NCBI RefSeq assembly: GCF_001423965.1
Contig: NZ_LMPV01000001.1
Coordinates: 261,908 to 325,907, forward strand
Direction: 5' to 3'
DNA: 64,000 nucleotides
Origin: Exiguobacterium sp. Leaf196
GTDB lineage: Bacteria > Bacillota > Bacilli > Exiguobacteriales > Exiguobacteriaceae
In this document: piece after piece, positions 34,674 through 42,738 of the stretch
Layout: every line of letters starts with the position of its first letter
Position numbering within the stretch: the stretch's first letter is position 1
Position numbers and translations under genes: made by a program
The notes under the pieces: model-generated
Databases searched by the model: none
What the model saw: only the letters and a program-made list of their open reading frames with translations
Told to the model about the DNA's origin: nothing

Positions 34674-35624
34674 ATGAAATGGTTACTCGGCATTGATATC
34701 GGTGGAACGACAGTGAAGATGGCAATTTTGGATTTGCAAGGCATCATCGTAGAAAAATGGGAAATTGAGACGGTGATCCTGAATGATGGTGCACAAATTC
34801 CAGGAGATATTGCAAAATCATTTTTTGAGAAGTGTCAAGAAAGCAACAAACGACCAGAGGATTTTGTCGGAGCAGGTATTGGTGCGCCAGGATTCATCGA
34901 CTTTAATACGGGTGTCGTTGAAAAGGCAGTCAACATCGGGTGGCATAATTTTGAACTCGTTGGTGAATTCGAACGGTTGACAGGTTTACCGGCAGTACTT
35001 GAAAATGATGCGAACGCAGCAGCGATCGGTGAGATGTGGAAAGGTGCCGGTAGTGGCGCAACAGAATTACTCGCGGTCACACTTGGTACGGGTGTCGGTG
35101 GTGGTCTGATCACGAACGGACAAATCGTTCACGGTACGGTCGGAATGGCAGGAGAAATCGGTCATATCACGATGTTGCCTGAAGATGGCGTCATGTGTGG
35201 ATGTGGACGTAAAGGATGCCTTGAGACGATTGCTTCAGCAACGGGTATCGCCCGTCTTGGTCTTGAGAAACGTAAAGGACAAGAATCGCTACTGAATGAC
35301 ATTAAAGCAGTGACGGCGAAAGATGTATTTGAAGCGTATGAGAAAGGCGATCGTATCGCAACGGATGTTGTAGAGGAAGTGACGTTCCACCTCGGACTTG
35401 CGATTTCAAATCTAGCAAATAGTATCAATCCGGAAATCATCGTCATCGGTGGTGGTGTCTCGAAAGCAGGTGAAACACTGCTTGCACCACTACGTCAGCA
35501 ATTTGAACGGTTTGCGTTACCCCGTGTCTTTGGATCAACGACGTTCAAGATTGCTGAACTCGGAAACGATGCTGGAGTCATCGGGTGTGCATGGCTTGCT
35601 AAGCAAATGTTCTTGAAAAAATGA
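34674..35624 (+). CDS. glcK: Glucokinase, ROK family
   Basis: A 316-residue ATP-dependent glucokinase. The phosphate loop GIDIGGTTVKMAI is at residues 6-18, glucose-binding ENDANAAAIGE near 105, GEIGH near 155 and the ROK zinc motif CGCGRKGCLE (CxCGxxGCxE) near 175. It phosphorylates free glucose released, for example, by amylolytic enzymes. GGGGAGACAG precedes the ATG. An own promoter lies just upstream, and a terminator follows 20 bp after its stop. Confidence 0.94.
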   Translation: MKWLLGIDIGGTTVKMAILDLQGIIVEKWEIETVILNDGAQIPGDIAKSFFEKCQESNKRPEDFVGAGIGAPGFIDFNTGVVEKAVNIGWHNFELVGEFERLTGLPAVLENDANAAAIGEMWKGAGSGATELLAVTLGTGVGGGLITNGQIVHGTVGMAGEIGHITMLPEDGVMCGCGRKGCLETIASATGIARLGLEKRKGQESLLNDIKAVTAKDVFEAYEKGDRIATDVVEEVTFHLGLAISNLANSINPEIIVIGGGVSKAGETLLAPLRQQFERFALPRVFGSTTFKIAELGNDAGVIGCAWLAKQMFLKK

Positions 35625-35644
35625 TAATATTCAATTTCAATGAA

Positions 35645-35672
35645 AGGTTCGCTCCGGCGAATCTTTTTTTTG
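35645..35672 (+). terminator. Intrinsic terminator of glcK
   Basis: AGGTTCGC (35645-35652) and GCGAATCT (35657-35664) with a TCCG loop, followed by TTTTTTTG. Confidence 0.85.
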
Positions 35673-35840
35673 TTTACAAACGTATAGTAATTGTGTGATT
35701 GTTAAGTATCTTCCGGATTCCGGTTGCATTTTTGTAAAACTAAGCGTAAAATTTTCACGTGATATGGGTATATGTACATTATGATGTAAGTTGTGTGAAC
35801 TGAAAGCAGAAAGCACATGTAAATTAGGAGGCAGGTTTTT

Positions 35841-37766
35841 ATGCAGCAAGACGCAAACATCTGGTCGCGAATGCGCCTAAAGATGGGTCAAGGCGTTCGC
35901 AGTACTTATAAAGAGCATAAGCTTTTTTGGATTGCGACCTTATTGATTTGGTTAAAAACGTATTTAGCGTATACACTTTTCTTCAACGTTCCCGTAACGA
36001 ATTCCGCGCAAGCATTCATTCTACTAATTAATCCAATTAGTTCAGCGCTCTTCATGTTTGGATTTAGCTTCTTCTTCCGAGGAAATGTCCAAAAATGGTT
36101 CATCTACGGTACACTGTTCGTCGCAACCATCATTTTATATGCGGACATCATTTTTTTCCGCTTCTTTAATGATTACTTGACGTTGCCAGTATTGTTCCAA
36201 ACTTCGAATGCAGAGACGGTTTCAGCTTCACTCGCATCGCTTTTAAGTTGGGCTGATTTACTGATCGTCGGCGATTTGATCATCTTACCATTTTTCTTAC
36301 GGAAAATGGATATGTCCAAAAACGTCGCGTCACGTGGGCGCGCAATTCTTGCATTCGTCGCAGCAGTCGTCGTCTTCCTTGGAAACTTGACGCTTGCTGA
36401 GACAGAACGTCCAGAATTATTGACACGTGCCTTTGACCGGGAATTACTCGTTAAGAACATCGGAACATTTAACTTCCATATGTATGACGCACTCATCCAG
36501 TCGAAGACATCTGCGCAAAAAGCACTTGCGGATAGCTCTGAGTTATCAGAAGTCCAAAACTTCATCGATTCGAAGCATGCTGCAGCCAATCCGGCGATGT
36601 TCGGCAAGTATAAAGGTAAGAACGTCATCGTCATCTCGTTTGAGTCAGCTCAATCATTTGCCGTTGGTTTAAAAGCACCAAACGGTCAAGAAATTACACC
36701 GAACTTGAATAAATTGATCAAGGAATCCCATTCATGGGATAACTTCTATCACAACACAGGACAAGGGAAAACGTCAGATGCTGAGTTCATTCTTGAGAAT
36801 TCGATCTATCCACTTGGTCGTGGATCTGCATTCTTTACGAACGGAGAGAACGAATTCCGTGCAACACCTGAGATGTTGAAAGAAGATGGCTATTACTCAG
36901 CTGTTTTCCATGCGAATAACAAGTCATTCTGGAACCGGGACATCGTCTATAACAGTTTCGGCGTAGATCGTTTCTTCTCGGAGACGGATTATGATTTAGG
37001 GGATCCAGCAGATTTGACGGAGTGGGGCTTACTCGATGACAAGTTCTTTGAACAGTCACTTCCGATGTTAAAAGATTTACCACGTCCGTTTTATTCGAAA
37101 TTCATTACGTTAACGAACCACTATCCATTCGAGATGCCAAAACCAGAAGATGAACTCGTACCACCGCTTGAAACGAGTTCTACGACACTGAACCACTACG
37201 TTCAGGCGCTAGCGTATCAAGATATGGCACTCGGTAAGTTCATCGAAGGTCTAAAAAAAGATGGTACGTGGGATGATACGATTTTCATGGTATACGGTGA
37301 CCATTACGGTATTTCAACAAACCATAATGCTGCGATGGCAGAACTCATGAACAAAGATGAGTTGACTCCGTATGATGTTGCGCAACTGCAACGTGTACCG
37401 TTCGTCATTCATTTACCGGGTCAAACAAAGGGTGTCAAACACGAAAATGTTGCGAGTCAAATCGATATCAAACCAACATTGCTTCATCTGTTAGGTCATG
37501 ATTTCAAGAATGAGATCTTGTTCGGTACCGATCTCTTCTCAAAACAACATAAAGACTATACGTTGTTCCGTGACGGTTCTGTCGTAACAGATAAGACGGT
37601 CTACACGCAAGAAACATGTTATGACCGTAAGACAGGAGAAGAAGTGAAGGACGGGGAACAAGCGGAAATGTGTAAACAATCTACGAAACAATCTGAGAAA
37701 GAATTAGGACTCTCAGATAAAGTCATCTATGGCGACTTGCTACGTTTCCTTCAAACTTCAAAATAA
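35841..37766 (+). CDS. ltaS: Lipoteichoic acid synthase family protein
   Basis: A 641-residue membrane enzyme with five N-terminal helices (residues 28-210) and an extracellular sulfatase-like domain (about 250-620). The catalytic Thr311 is in GQGKTSDAEF; metal ligands are in VISFESAQSF, and MVYGDHYGIS near 475. It transfers glycerol phosphate from phosphatidylglycerol to lipoteichoic acid. GGAGGC precedes the ATG. B. subtilis has four paralogues and the one at this locus (YqgS) is a minor LTA synthase, so whether this is the main enzyme is open. Confidence 0.92.
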   Translation: MQQDANIWSRMRLKMGQGVRSTYKEHKLFWIATLLIWLKTYLAYTLFFNVPVTNSAQAFILLINPISSALFMFGFSFFFRGNVQKWFIYGTLFVATIILYADIIFFRFFNDYLTLPVLFQTSNAETVSASLASLLSWADLLIVGDLIILPFFLRKMDMSKNVASRGRAILAFVAAVVVFLGNLTLAETERPELLTRAFDRELLVKNIGTFNFHMYDALIQSKTSAQKALADSSELSEVQNFIDSKHAAANPAMFGKYKGKNVIVISFESAQSFAVGLKAPNGQEITPNLNKLIKESHSWDNFYHNTGQGKTSDAEFILENSIYPLGRGSAFFTNGENEFRATPEMLKEDGYYSAVFHANNKSFWNRDIVYNSFGVDRFFSETDYDLGDPADLTEWGLLDDKFFEQSLPMLKDLPRPFYSKFITLTNHYPFEMPKPEDELVPPLETSSTTLNHYVQALAYQDMALGKFIEGLKKDGTWDDTIFMVYGDHYGISTNHNAAMAELMNKDELTPYDVAQLQRVPFVIHLPGQTKGVKHENVASQIDIKPTLLHLLGHDFKNEILFGTDLFSKQHKDYTLFRDGSVVTDKTVYTQETCYDRKTGEEVKDGEQAEMCKQSTKQSEKELGLSDKVIYGDLLRFLQTSK

Positions 37767-37780
37767 GTAAGATAATACTG

Positions 37781-37817
37781 AGAGTAGGTCTACGTTCTAG
37801 TAGGTCTACTCTTTTTA
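37781..37817 (+). terminator. Intrinsic terminator of ltaS
   Basis: AGAGTAGGTCTAC (37781-37793) pairs with GTAGGTCTACTCT using two G-T pairs, then TTTT. Confidence 0.8.
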
Positions 37818-37826
37818 TAAAATAAC

Positions 37827-37861
37827 AAAAAAGAGAGATGCTCGAGGCACCTCTCTTTTAG
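37827..37861 (-). terminator. Intrinsic terminator of the DUF2759 gene
   Basis: On the minus strand AAAAGAGAGGTGC, loop CTCGA, GCATCTCTCTTTT and further T. Confidence 0.85.
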
Positions 37862-37871
37862 CGTACTCTGA

Positions 37872-38051
37872 TTACGATGGAATACCGCCGTAAATCAATG
37901 TCGCAATCCCAAACCAGCCGAATAAGACGACAGTTAGGGCTGCGAATACGAGTGGAAACATTTGGCGTTTCTTAAGTGAACGAACGACGGCCCAAACACC
38001 GACGAGTGCGACGAAGAAGAAAAGCCAACCGATTGGTTGATCCAAATGCAT
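37872..38051 (-). CDS. yqgW: DUF2759 small membrane protein (YqgW)
   Basis: A 59-residue protein with two membrane helices (residues 7-24 and 31-55) separated by a basic turn (SLKKRQ). Size and position next to yqgX match YqgW of Bacillus (DUF2759). Function is unknown. The start at 38051 follows AAGGGGGAG; the longer frame from 38072 has no ribosome binding site. Confidence 0.75.
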   Translation of the reverse strand: MHLDQPIGWLFFFVALVGVWAVVRSLKKRQMFPLVFAALTVVLFGWFGIATLIYGGIPS

Positions 38052-38219
38052 GACGTACTCCCCCTTAAACAATCACGTTATGAATTTCACGAAGATTTCA
38101 CTTAAATCTCACTTTTTAGTTTATCCGACTCTCGGGATAAAGTCGAGAGGGCGTTGCAGGAACTTTCGACAATTTCGTGTATAGTAGGGGAAGAGTCTAT
38201 TGAAAAGGGGTTTTATAGA

Positions 38220-38837
38220 ATGGAAATCGTCATGATCACTTCCGGTATGGCATCTGAGAATGGCTACTTGTTATTTAAGGACAAGGAGTGTCTCGTCATT
38301 GATCCAGGAACAGAAGATATGCGTTTTTTCGATGAAATTGAAAGTCGAGGAGCAACCTTAAAAGGAATCCTTTTGACCCATGCTCACTTTGACCACATTG
38401 GTGGTGTGGATATGTTACGACGCTTCACGGAAGCTCCTGTCTACGTTCATGCGGAAGAGGCAGGCTGGCTTGGTAATCCAGAATGGAATGGTTCGGCAAA
38501 ATTCGGCATGCCGCCGATGCGCATGAAGCCAGCCGATCACCTGTTACAACCAGGACAATTGGCAATCGGTAACTTTTCAATGCATGTACTTGAGACGCCA
38601 GGACACTCACCAGGAAGTGTGACGTTCTATTTCAAGGGAGAACGAATCGCATTCGGTGGGGATCTCCTATTCCAACAAGGCGTCGGGCGAACGGATCTTT
38701 ATGGTGGGAATCAAGACGTATTGATGCGTTCGCTTGATCGACTCATTGCGGAACTACCAGCAGACACGACAGTCTATCCGGGTCACGGTCCAAATACGAC
38801 GATCCGACAAGAGATGAAAACCAATCCGTTTCTATAA
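38220..38837 (+). CDS. yqgX: Metallo-beta-lactamase fold hydrolase (YqgX)
   Basis: A 205-residue protein of the glyoxalase II-like MBL superfamily. Zinc motif THAHFDHIGG is near residue 58, HSPGSVTFY near 130, FGGDLLF near 148 and GHGPNTTI near 192. It likely hydrolyses a thioester such as S-lactoyl-bacillithiol (established for neither this protein nor clearly for YqgX). AAAAGGGG precedes ATG 38220; the upstream ATG frame from 38154 has no family resemblance. Confidence 0.88.
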   Translation: MEIVMITSGMASENGYLLFKDKECLVIDPGTEDMRFFDEIESRGATLKGILLTHAHFDHIGGVDMLRRFTEAPVYVHAEEAGWLGNPEWNGSAKFGMPPMRMKPADHLLQPGQLAIGNFSMHVLETPGHSPGSVTFYFKGERIAFGGDLLFQQGVGRTDLYGGNQDVLMRSLDRLIAELPADTTVYPGHGPNTTIRQEMKTNPFL

Positions 38838-38840
38838 GCA

Positions 38841-38877
38841 AAAAAACTCGTCATCCAAGAGGATGACGAGTTTTTTC
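38841..38877. terminator. Bidirectional terminator between yqgX and yqgY
   Basis: Perfect 16-base palindromic stem AAAAAACTCGTCATCC and GGATGACGAGTTTTTT with loop AAGA, serving both convergent genes. Confidence 0.95.
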
Positions 38878-38878
38878 A

Positions 38879-39142
38879 TTACATCTGGAAGTTCGACCAG
38901 TACGTAAAGACGATGAAAAATACAGTTAAGTAAGCTCCAAAGATATAGACATACGTTTTTTCAGTTAAACGCAAGTAACCAAGCGCTGCAAAAAAGACAG
39001 TTTGTGCCAAGAAGACGAAGCCCATGACTAAAAATGAATCCGTATGCTCACTTGAGCTTGCATCGCCACCCAATGCGCCGATAAATGCCATGACTGCGAT
39101 GATACCAGTCCAGAAACCGAGTACGCGGTACATTCTCCCCAT
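38879..39142 (-). CDS. yqgY: DUF2626 membrane protein (YqgY)
   Basis: An 87-residue protein with three hydrophobic helices, starting MGRMYRVLGFWTGI as the DUF2626 family does. Function is unknown. A second start three codons in (39133) is possible. It lies between yqgX and the mgsR-type gene exactly as in Bacillus. Confidence 0.82.
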   Translation of the reverse strand: MGRMYRVLGFWTGIIAVMAFIGALGGDASSSEHTDSFLVMGFVFLAQTVFFAALGYLRLTEKTYVYIFGAYLTVFFIVFTYWSNFQM

Positions 39143-39273
39143 TCCTATAACCCCCTAAATCCGACAGATAGTCAATATACGTACTTATTTTACCAAGCAA
39201 ACAATCATTCGTCTATCCTGTTCTAGTGATTGTTAAGGAATAACTGTGAACAAAAGATGAAGTTTCAAAAAAA

Positions 39274-39306
39274 GTTGTACAATAGTTGTACAAAAGGTGT
39301 ACAAAG
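39274..39306 (+). repeat. Three tandem TTGTACAA palindromes, 11-bp phase
   Basis: GTTGTACAATA (39274), GTTGTACAAAA (39285) and GGTGTACAAAG (39296) are consecutive 11-bp direct repeats, each containing the palindrome TGTACA. The last one coincides with the -35 region of the following gene. An OmpR-family or other dimeric activator/repressor site is likely. Confidence 0.7.
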
Positions 39307-39326
39307 TCAAAATGTCGTGCTATAGT
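39298..39326 (+). promoter_or_regulatory. Promoter of the MgsR/Spx-type gene
   Basis: TGTACA (39298-39303) as -35, 17-bp spacer, extended -10 TGCTATAGT (39318-39326). The -35 is the third TGTACA repeat. Confidence 0.6.
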
Positions 39327-39366
39327 AACTGTAATGAAACCCCACACTTTGAGAGGAGGAGCAAAA

Positions 39367-39753
39367 ATGGCGAATGAGTTAGTCTTTTTCACATATCCAA
39401 GCTGTACATCATGTCGTAAAACGAAATCATGGTTAAAAGAGGAACATGTTGATGTAGAGGAACGTCATCTGTTCAGAAATGCTCCAACAGTTGATGAACT
39501 CATGGAACTGTTAAAATTATCGACAGACGGGATTGAAAGTTTGCTCGCAACACGCAGTCAAGCCTTCAAAGATCTCGGCATTGATATTGAAGACATGAAA
39601 CTCAGTGAGTTATTACGCCTCATGAGTGACAATCCGAAGTTGTTACGCCGTCCAATCATCACTGATGGAAAACAACTCGTTATCGGGTATGATAAACCGG
39701 GTCTTGAGACATTAGCGAAGCGTAAACATCGGACAATTGCACACGTATCATAA
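39367..39753 (+). CDS. mgsR: Spx/MgsR-family transcriptional regulator
   Basis: A 128-residue ArsC-like protein of the Spx/MgsR family. The thioredoxin-like fold carries the redox switch CTSC at residues 13-16. RPIITDGKQLVIGYD near 100 matches the Spx signature RRPII. Such proteins bind the alpha subunit of RNA polymerase and reprogram transcription under oxidative or general stress. GAGGAGGAG precedes ATG 39367. Position before comGA matches yqgZ (mgsR) in B. subtilis. The upstream region carries three phased TTGTACAA repeats. Confidence 0.85.
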   Translation: MANELVFFTYPSCTSCRKTKSWLKEEHVDVEERHLFRNAPTVDELMELLKLSTDGIESLLATRSQAFKDLGIDIEDMKLSELLRLMSDNPKLLRRPIITDGKQLVIGYDKPGLETLAKRKHRTIAHVS

Positions 39754-39784
39754 AGAAGCCGGTTTGGTCGGCTTCTTTTTTTTG
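39754..39784 (+). terminator. Intrinsic terminator of mgsR
   Basis: AGAAGCCG (39754-39761) and CGGCTTCT (39769-39776) followed by a T run to 39783. Only 32 bp separate it from the comGA ATG. Confidence 0.88.
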
Positions 39785-39815
39785 TGTATTGTTTGCTGTA
39801 GGGAGGTGAGTAGAA

Positions 39816-40658
39816 ATGAAGGAATGGACGACACAACTCATGGAACGATTCGAAGCACTCGGTGCAACAGATGTTCATTTCGTTCCGAACGAGACTCGCG
39901 TCCGAATCGTTTGTCGAACGAGCGATGGGCTGTGTGAACAAGATGACGTAGAACTGACACGTTACCGGACGCTTGTCAGCCATATTCGCTATGAGGCGAA
40001 CTTAAAGGAACAAAATGAACGAATTCCGCAAAGTGGCTTGTATCCACATGGGAAAAAGGGAATGCGTGTCTCGTTGTTACCGAGTCGACAAGGGGATGCG
40101 ATGTCGTGGCGTTTTTATCGTTCGACAGTCTCTCGAGAAACGGCTTTACAAACGTTACATGATCAATTGGACTTCGCATGGTTAGCTGAACAACGACATG
40201 GGTGTATCGTCATTTCCGGATCGACAGGTGCAGGAAAGACGACGATGTTATATTCCTTGATGAGTGCAATGGAAGAAAAACGAATCATCTCGATTGAAGA
40301 TCCGGTGGAATGTACGGTACCAAACGTCTTACAACTGGAACTAAATGAAAAAGCAGGCTTCACTGCTACGCGATGTTTTGAGGAAATACTGCGAGCGGAT
40401 CCAGATTGGATTGCTTTTGGTGAGGTGCGGACAAGGGAGGCAGCACGTTTGACGATGAATGCTGCCCTTAGTGGTCACGTCGTGTTGTTTACGCTACACG
40501 CTGGAAGTATTGATGAAGCGCGATTACGATTGCGCAGTTTAGGTATCGAAGAGTCAGAGCTAGCTGTCTGTCAACGCATCATTCATCTCGAGCGAAAAGG
40601 AGAGGATGTCCGCTGTACCGTCAGAAACTTACAAGCCGCAATCAAAGTCGGTTCTTAA
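39816..40658 (+). CDS. comGA: Competence ATPase ComGA (short form)
   Basis: A 280-residue secretion ATPase that powers assembly of the ComG pseudopilus for DNA uptake, at the cytoplasmic face. Walker A GSTGAGKTT is near residue 135, the Asp box SIEDPVE near 160, Walker B region ADPDWIAFGEVRTREAA near 195 and the His box FTLHAGS near 228. It is about 75 residues shorter than B. subtilis ComGA (356), because the C-terminal domain with its Cys cluster is missing. GGGAGGTGAG precedes the ATG. It starts the comGA-GG operon. Confidence 0.93.
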   Translation: MKEWTTQLMERFEALGATDVHFVPNETRVRIVCRTSDGLCEQDDVELTRYRTLVSHIRYEANLKEQNERIPQSGLYPHGKKGMRVSLLPSRQGDAMSWRFYRSTVSRETALQTLHDQLDFAWLAEQRHGCIVISGSTGAGKTTMLYSLMSAMEEKRIISIEDPVECTVPNVLQLELNEKAGFTATRCFEEILRADPDWIAFGEVRTREAARLTMNAALSGHVVLFTLHAGSIDEARLRLRSLGIEESELAVCQRIIHLERKGEDVRCTVRNLQAAIKVGS

Positions 40659-41614
40659 AACGATATCATCGCTTGTTATCAAAAGGAATTTCCGCGAAAG
40701 AGACGCTACTCATTTTAAAACGATTCGAGCGTCATCCGTTCTCGGAAGTGGTCGGAGAAATGGAGCAACGTCTTGAAAAAGGAGACTCCTTTGCAGCATC
40801 CCTTGAACCGCTTGCGTTAACGAATACCTTAAAACGACTTCTTTTTGTTGGAGAAAGGACAGAGCGACCATTGCTTGTTCTTCGCCAAATCGTGAAACTG
40901 CTCGACCTCGAAACAGAAATGCGATCGAAGTTTTGGAAGATGATCCGATATCCGCTTGTTCTAGCGACCAGTCTATTCCTGCTGTTCTTCTTTTACGCCC
41001 TCTACGTATTTCCATCTCTCCTCGAGATGTCGGACCCGAAAACTCTCCCCTCATTTCTTCATCTTCTTCTTCACCCCTCTGCGAAATATATGCTCGCAAG
41101 TATTCCCGTTATTTTGTTAACCTCCGGTTACCTCTTCTTTCGCTTCTTTCCATTAAACCGTATTTTACGACTGAAACCGTTACAGCGTTTGATTCGTCTC
41201 TACTACAGCTATTTATTCACGATCGAAGTAGGATCGTTTATCGATGCTGGCTTTTCGCTCGAAGAGACCTTTCGTCATCTAGAGCAAGGACAAGCGAATA
41301 AAAAAGGTCATTTGTACGCTCGTTTGCATGCTAAACAACAGGCGGGGGAACCACTTGCAGAAGCGCTTGGCGAAGATGAGATCATCGAAGCCGAGACGAT
41401 TGGAATCGTCCATTTAGCGCGAGAAAGTGGAGATCTTGGTCCGTTGTTGCTTGAACAAGCGACGCTCTTGCATGAGTCGATGGAAGAGGAGTTAGAGAAA
41501 AAGTTGTTATGGATCGAGCCGATTTTGTACGGGGGATTGACGATCATGACAGGAACGTTGTTTCTCATCTTATATTATCCGATTCAGCTAGCGATACAGC
41601 AGCTTCCATTTTAA
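40613..41614 (+). CDS. comGB: Competence membrane protein ComGB
   Basis: The inner-membrane platform protein of the competence pseudopilus (T2SF family), with two repeats and about three membrane helices (SLFLLFFFYALYVFPSLL, ILLTSGYLFF, ILYGGLTIMTGTLFLILYY partly quoted). The start is uncertain. TTG 40673 has no ribosome binding site and would cut off the first helix of the first T2SF repeat (FLKRYHRLLSKGIS). CTG 40613 has AAAGGAG at 40596-40602, 10 nt upstream, and yields 333 residues, normal for ComGB. I favour 40613, overlapping the end of comGA by 46 nt; the minimum gene is 40673-41614. Confidence 0.85.
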   Translation: MYRQKLTSRNQSRFLKRYHRLLSKGISAKETLLILKRFERHPFSEVVGEMEQRLEKGDSFAASLEPLALTNTLKRLLFVGERTERPLLVLRQIVKLLDLETEMRSKFWKMIRYPLVLATSLFLLFFFYALYVFPSLLEMSDPKTLPSFLHLLLHPSAKYMLASIPVILLTSGYLFFRFFPLNRILRLKPLQRLIRLYYSYLFTIEVGSFIDAGFSLEETFRHLEQGQANKKGHLYARLHAKQQAGEPLAEALGEDEIIEAETIGIVHLARESGDLGPLLLEQATLLHESMEEELEKKLLWIEPILYGGLTIMTGTLFLILYYPIQLAIQQLPF

Positions 41615-41631
41615 ACAGAGGAGACGATACG

Positions 41632-41943
41632 ATGAAACAATTCTTAAAACGACAGGACGGATTCACTTTACTGGAGATGGCAGCCGTCTTATTGATCATT
41701 TCGTTGTTACTGCTCGTTTTGATTCCAACGATGACAAGTGGAAAGGATCAGGCGAAAGGTGTGAGTTGTGAGGCGAACATTCGAGTCATTCGTTCGGAGG
41801 TCAATTTGTATTACGCCAAAGAGAAAAAGTACCCAGAATCGCTCCAGACGATCAATCGGGGAACCGCCGATAAACCGAATGCCCTCGTCTGTGATCAGGA
41901 GACGTATACGTATGATCCGAAGACTGGCGAACTTACGAAGTGA
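41632..41943 (+). CDS. comGC: Major competence pseudopilin ComGC
   Basis: A 103-residue class III prepilin. The prepilin peptidase site is DGFTLLEM (cleavage after Gly10), followed by a hydrophobic helix. Cys residues in SCEAN and VCDQ could form the intramolecular disulfide known for ComGC. ComC processes it and it forms the pseudopilus shaft. ATG 41632 follows AGAGGAGACG. It overlaps comGD by 32 nt. Confidence 0.93.
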   Translation: MKQFLKRQDGFTLLEMAAVLLIISLLLLVLIPTMTSGKDQAKGVSCEANIRVIRSEVNLYYAKEKKYPESLQTINRGTADKPNALVCDQETYTYDPKTGELTK

Positions 41944-42373
41944 ACAAGGATTTACCTTATTTGAGATGACGGCGGTACTGACAATCATTGCTTGTTTACT
42001 TGTTTTGTTGTTGCCGGCACTATTTGAAAAACGACCGGACTGGATTCCGCTTGAACAAGAGGTTCGTCTAATGGAACAAGATATTCAGACGCTTCGGCTC
42101 ATGCAGTACTCGAAACAAGATCAAGCATTGATGCAGTTTCGATTTCGAGGAGACGGGACAGGATACCTTGTACTTGCGGATGACCGGCTGTTATGGCAAC
42201 GAACGTTCCAGAACGGGCATACATGTGCCGTTCCCCCGTCAAACCGCATCATCTACTTTAAGAGCTATCACTCGATTTATGCAGCGACGTGGTCTTGCCG
42301 TTCGGCAACAGCCGAGTATGAAATTAAATTCTTACTTGGGAACTATCAAATGGCAATCCGTAAAGTGAGGTGA
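41912..42373 (+). CDS. comGD: Minor competence pseudopilin ComGD
   Basis: A 153-residue prepilin with the processing site EQGFTLFEM and a hydrophobic helix (AVLTIIACLLVLLLPALF). ATG 41912 has AGGAG 10 nt upstream inside comGC; the longer frame from 41768 overlaps comGC without a ribosome binding site. Two Cys in the C-terminal half (HTCAVP, TWSCRS) may pair. Minor pseudopilins are thought to prime pilus assembly. Confidence 0.88.
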   Translation: MIRRLANLRSEQGFTLFEMTAVLTIIACLLVLLLPALFEKRPDWIPLEQEVRLMEQDIQTLRLMQYSKQDQALMQFRFRGDGTGYLVLADDRLLWQRTFQNGHTCAVPPSNRIIYFKSYHSIYAATWSCRSATAEYEIKFLLGNYQMAIRKVR

Positions 42374-42378
42374 GAAGT

Positions 42379-42738
42379 ATGCAGGACAAACGACAAGCGG
42401 GTTTCTCTTTGCTCGAAGTGATTCTCTCTATCGTTGCGATGGGTGTCTTCATGATGCTAGCGATCGATCCTTATCTCGATTTACGAACGAAACAAATCAA
42501 ATGGGAACAAGAGACGAAACAGCTTGAGCAGATGGCGACGGATCAAGTTGAAAACCGAACAGTGTCCTATGTTCTGAAGCAAGGAGCGTGGTGCAATGAA
42601 ACGACATGTCTTGCGAGCAGAATCCGGAATGACCCTCCTCGAATTATCGTTCGTCCTGTGGATCAGTCCGTTGCTCCTGTTGGCGATTTTGACGCTGACA
42701 CCACTCGTTCGCCCACCGGAAGTCAATCGAATGAATGA
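42379..42738 (+). CDS. comGE: Minor competence pseudopilin ComGE
   Basis: A 119-residue prepilin-like protein, processing site QAGFSLLEV, hydrophobic helix and two close Cys (CNETTC). AGGTGAG precedes ATG 42379. The last 47 codons overlap the start of comGF in another frame (143 nt), yet the length matches B. subtilis ComGE (115), so I take both frames as real. Assignment rests on order in the comG operon and the prepilin motif. Confidence 0.82.
   Translation: MQDKRQAGFSLLEVILSIVAMGVFMMLAIDPYLDLRTKQIKWEQETKQLEQMATDQVENRTVSYVLKQGAWCNETTCLASRIRNDPPRIIVRPVDQSVAPVGDFDADTTRSPTGSQSNE

Noticed and set aside
35700-35780. WalR or PhoP site before ltaS (TGTAAA and CGTAAA near 35733)
   Set aside because: The two hexamers are 12 bp apart rather than 11 and the second has a mismatch in the first base; too weak to list.
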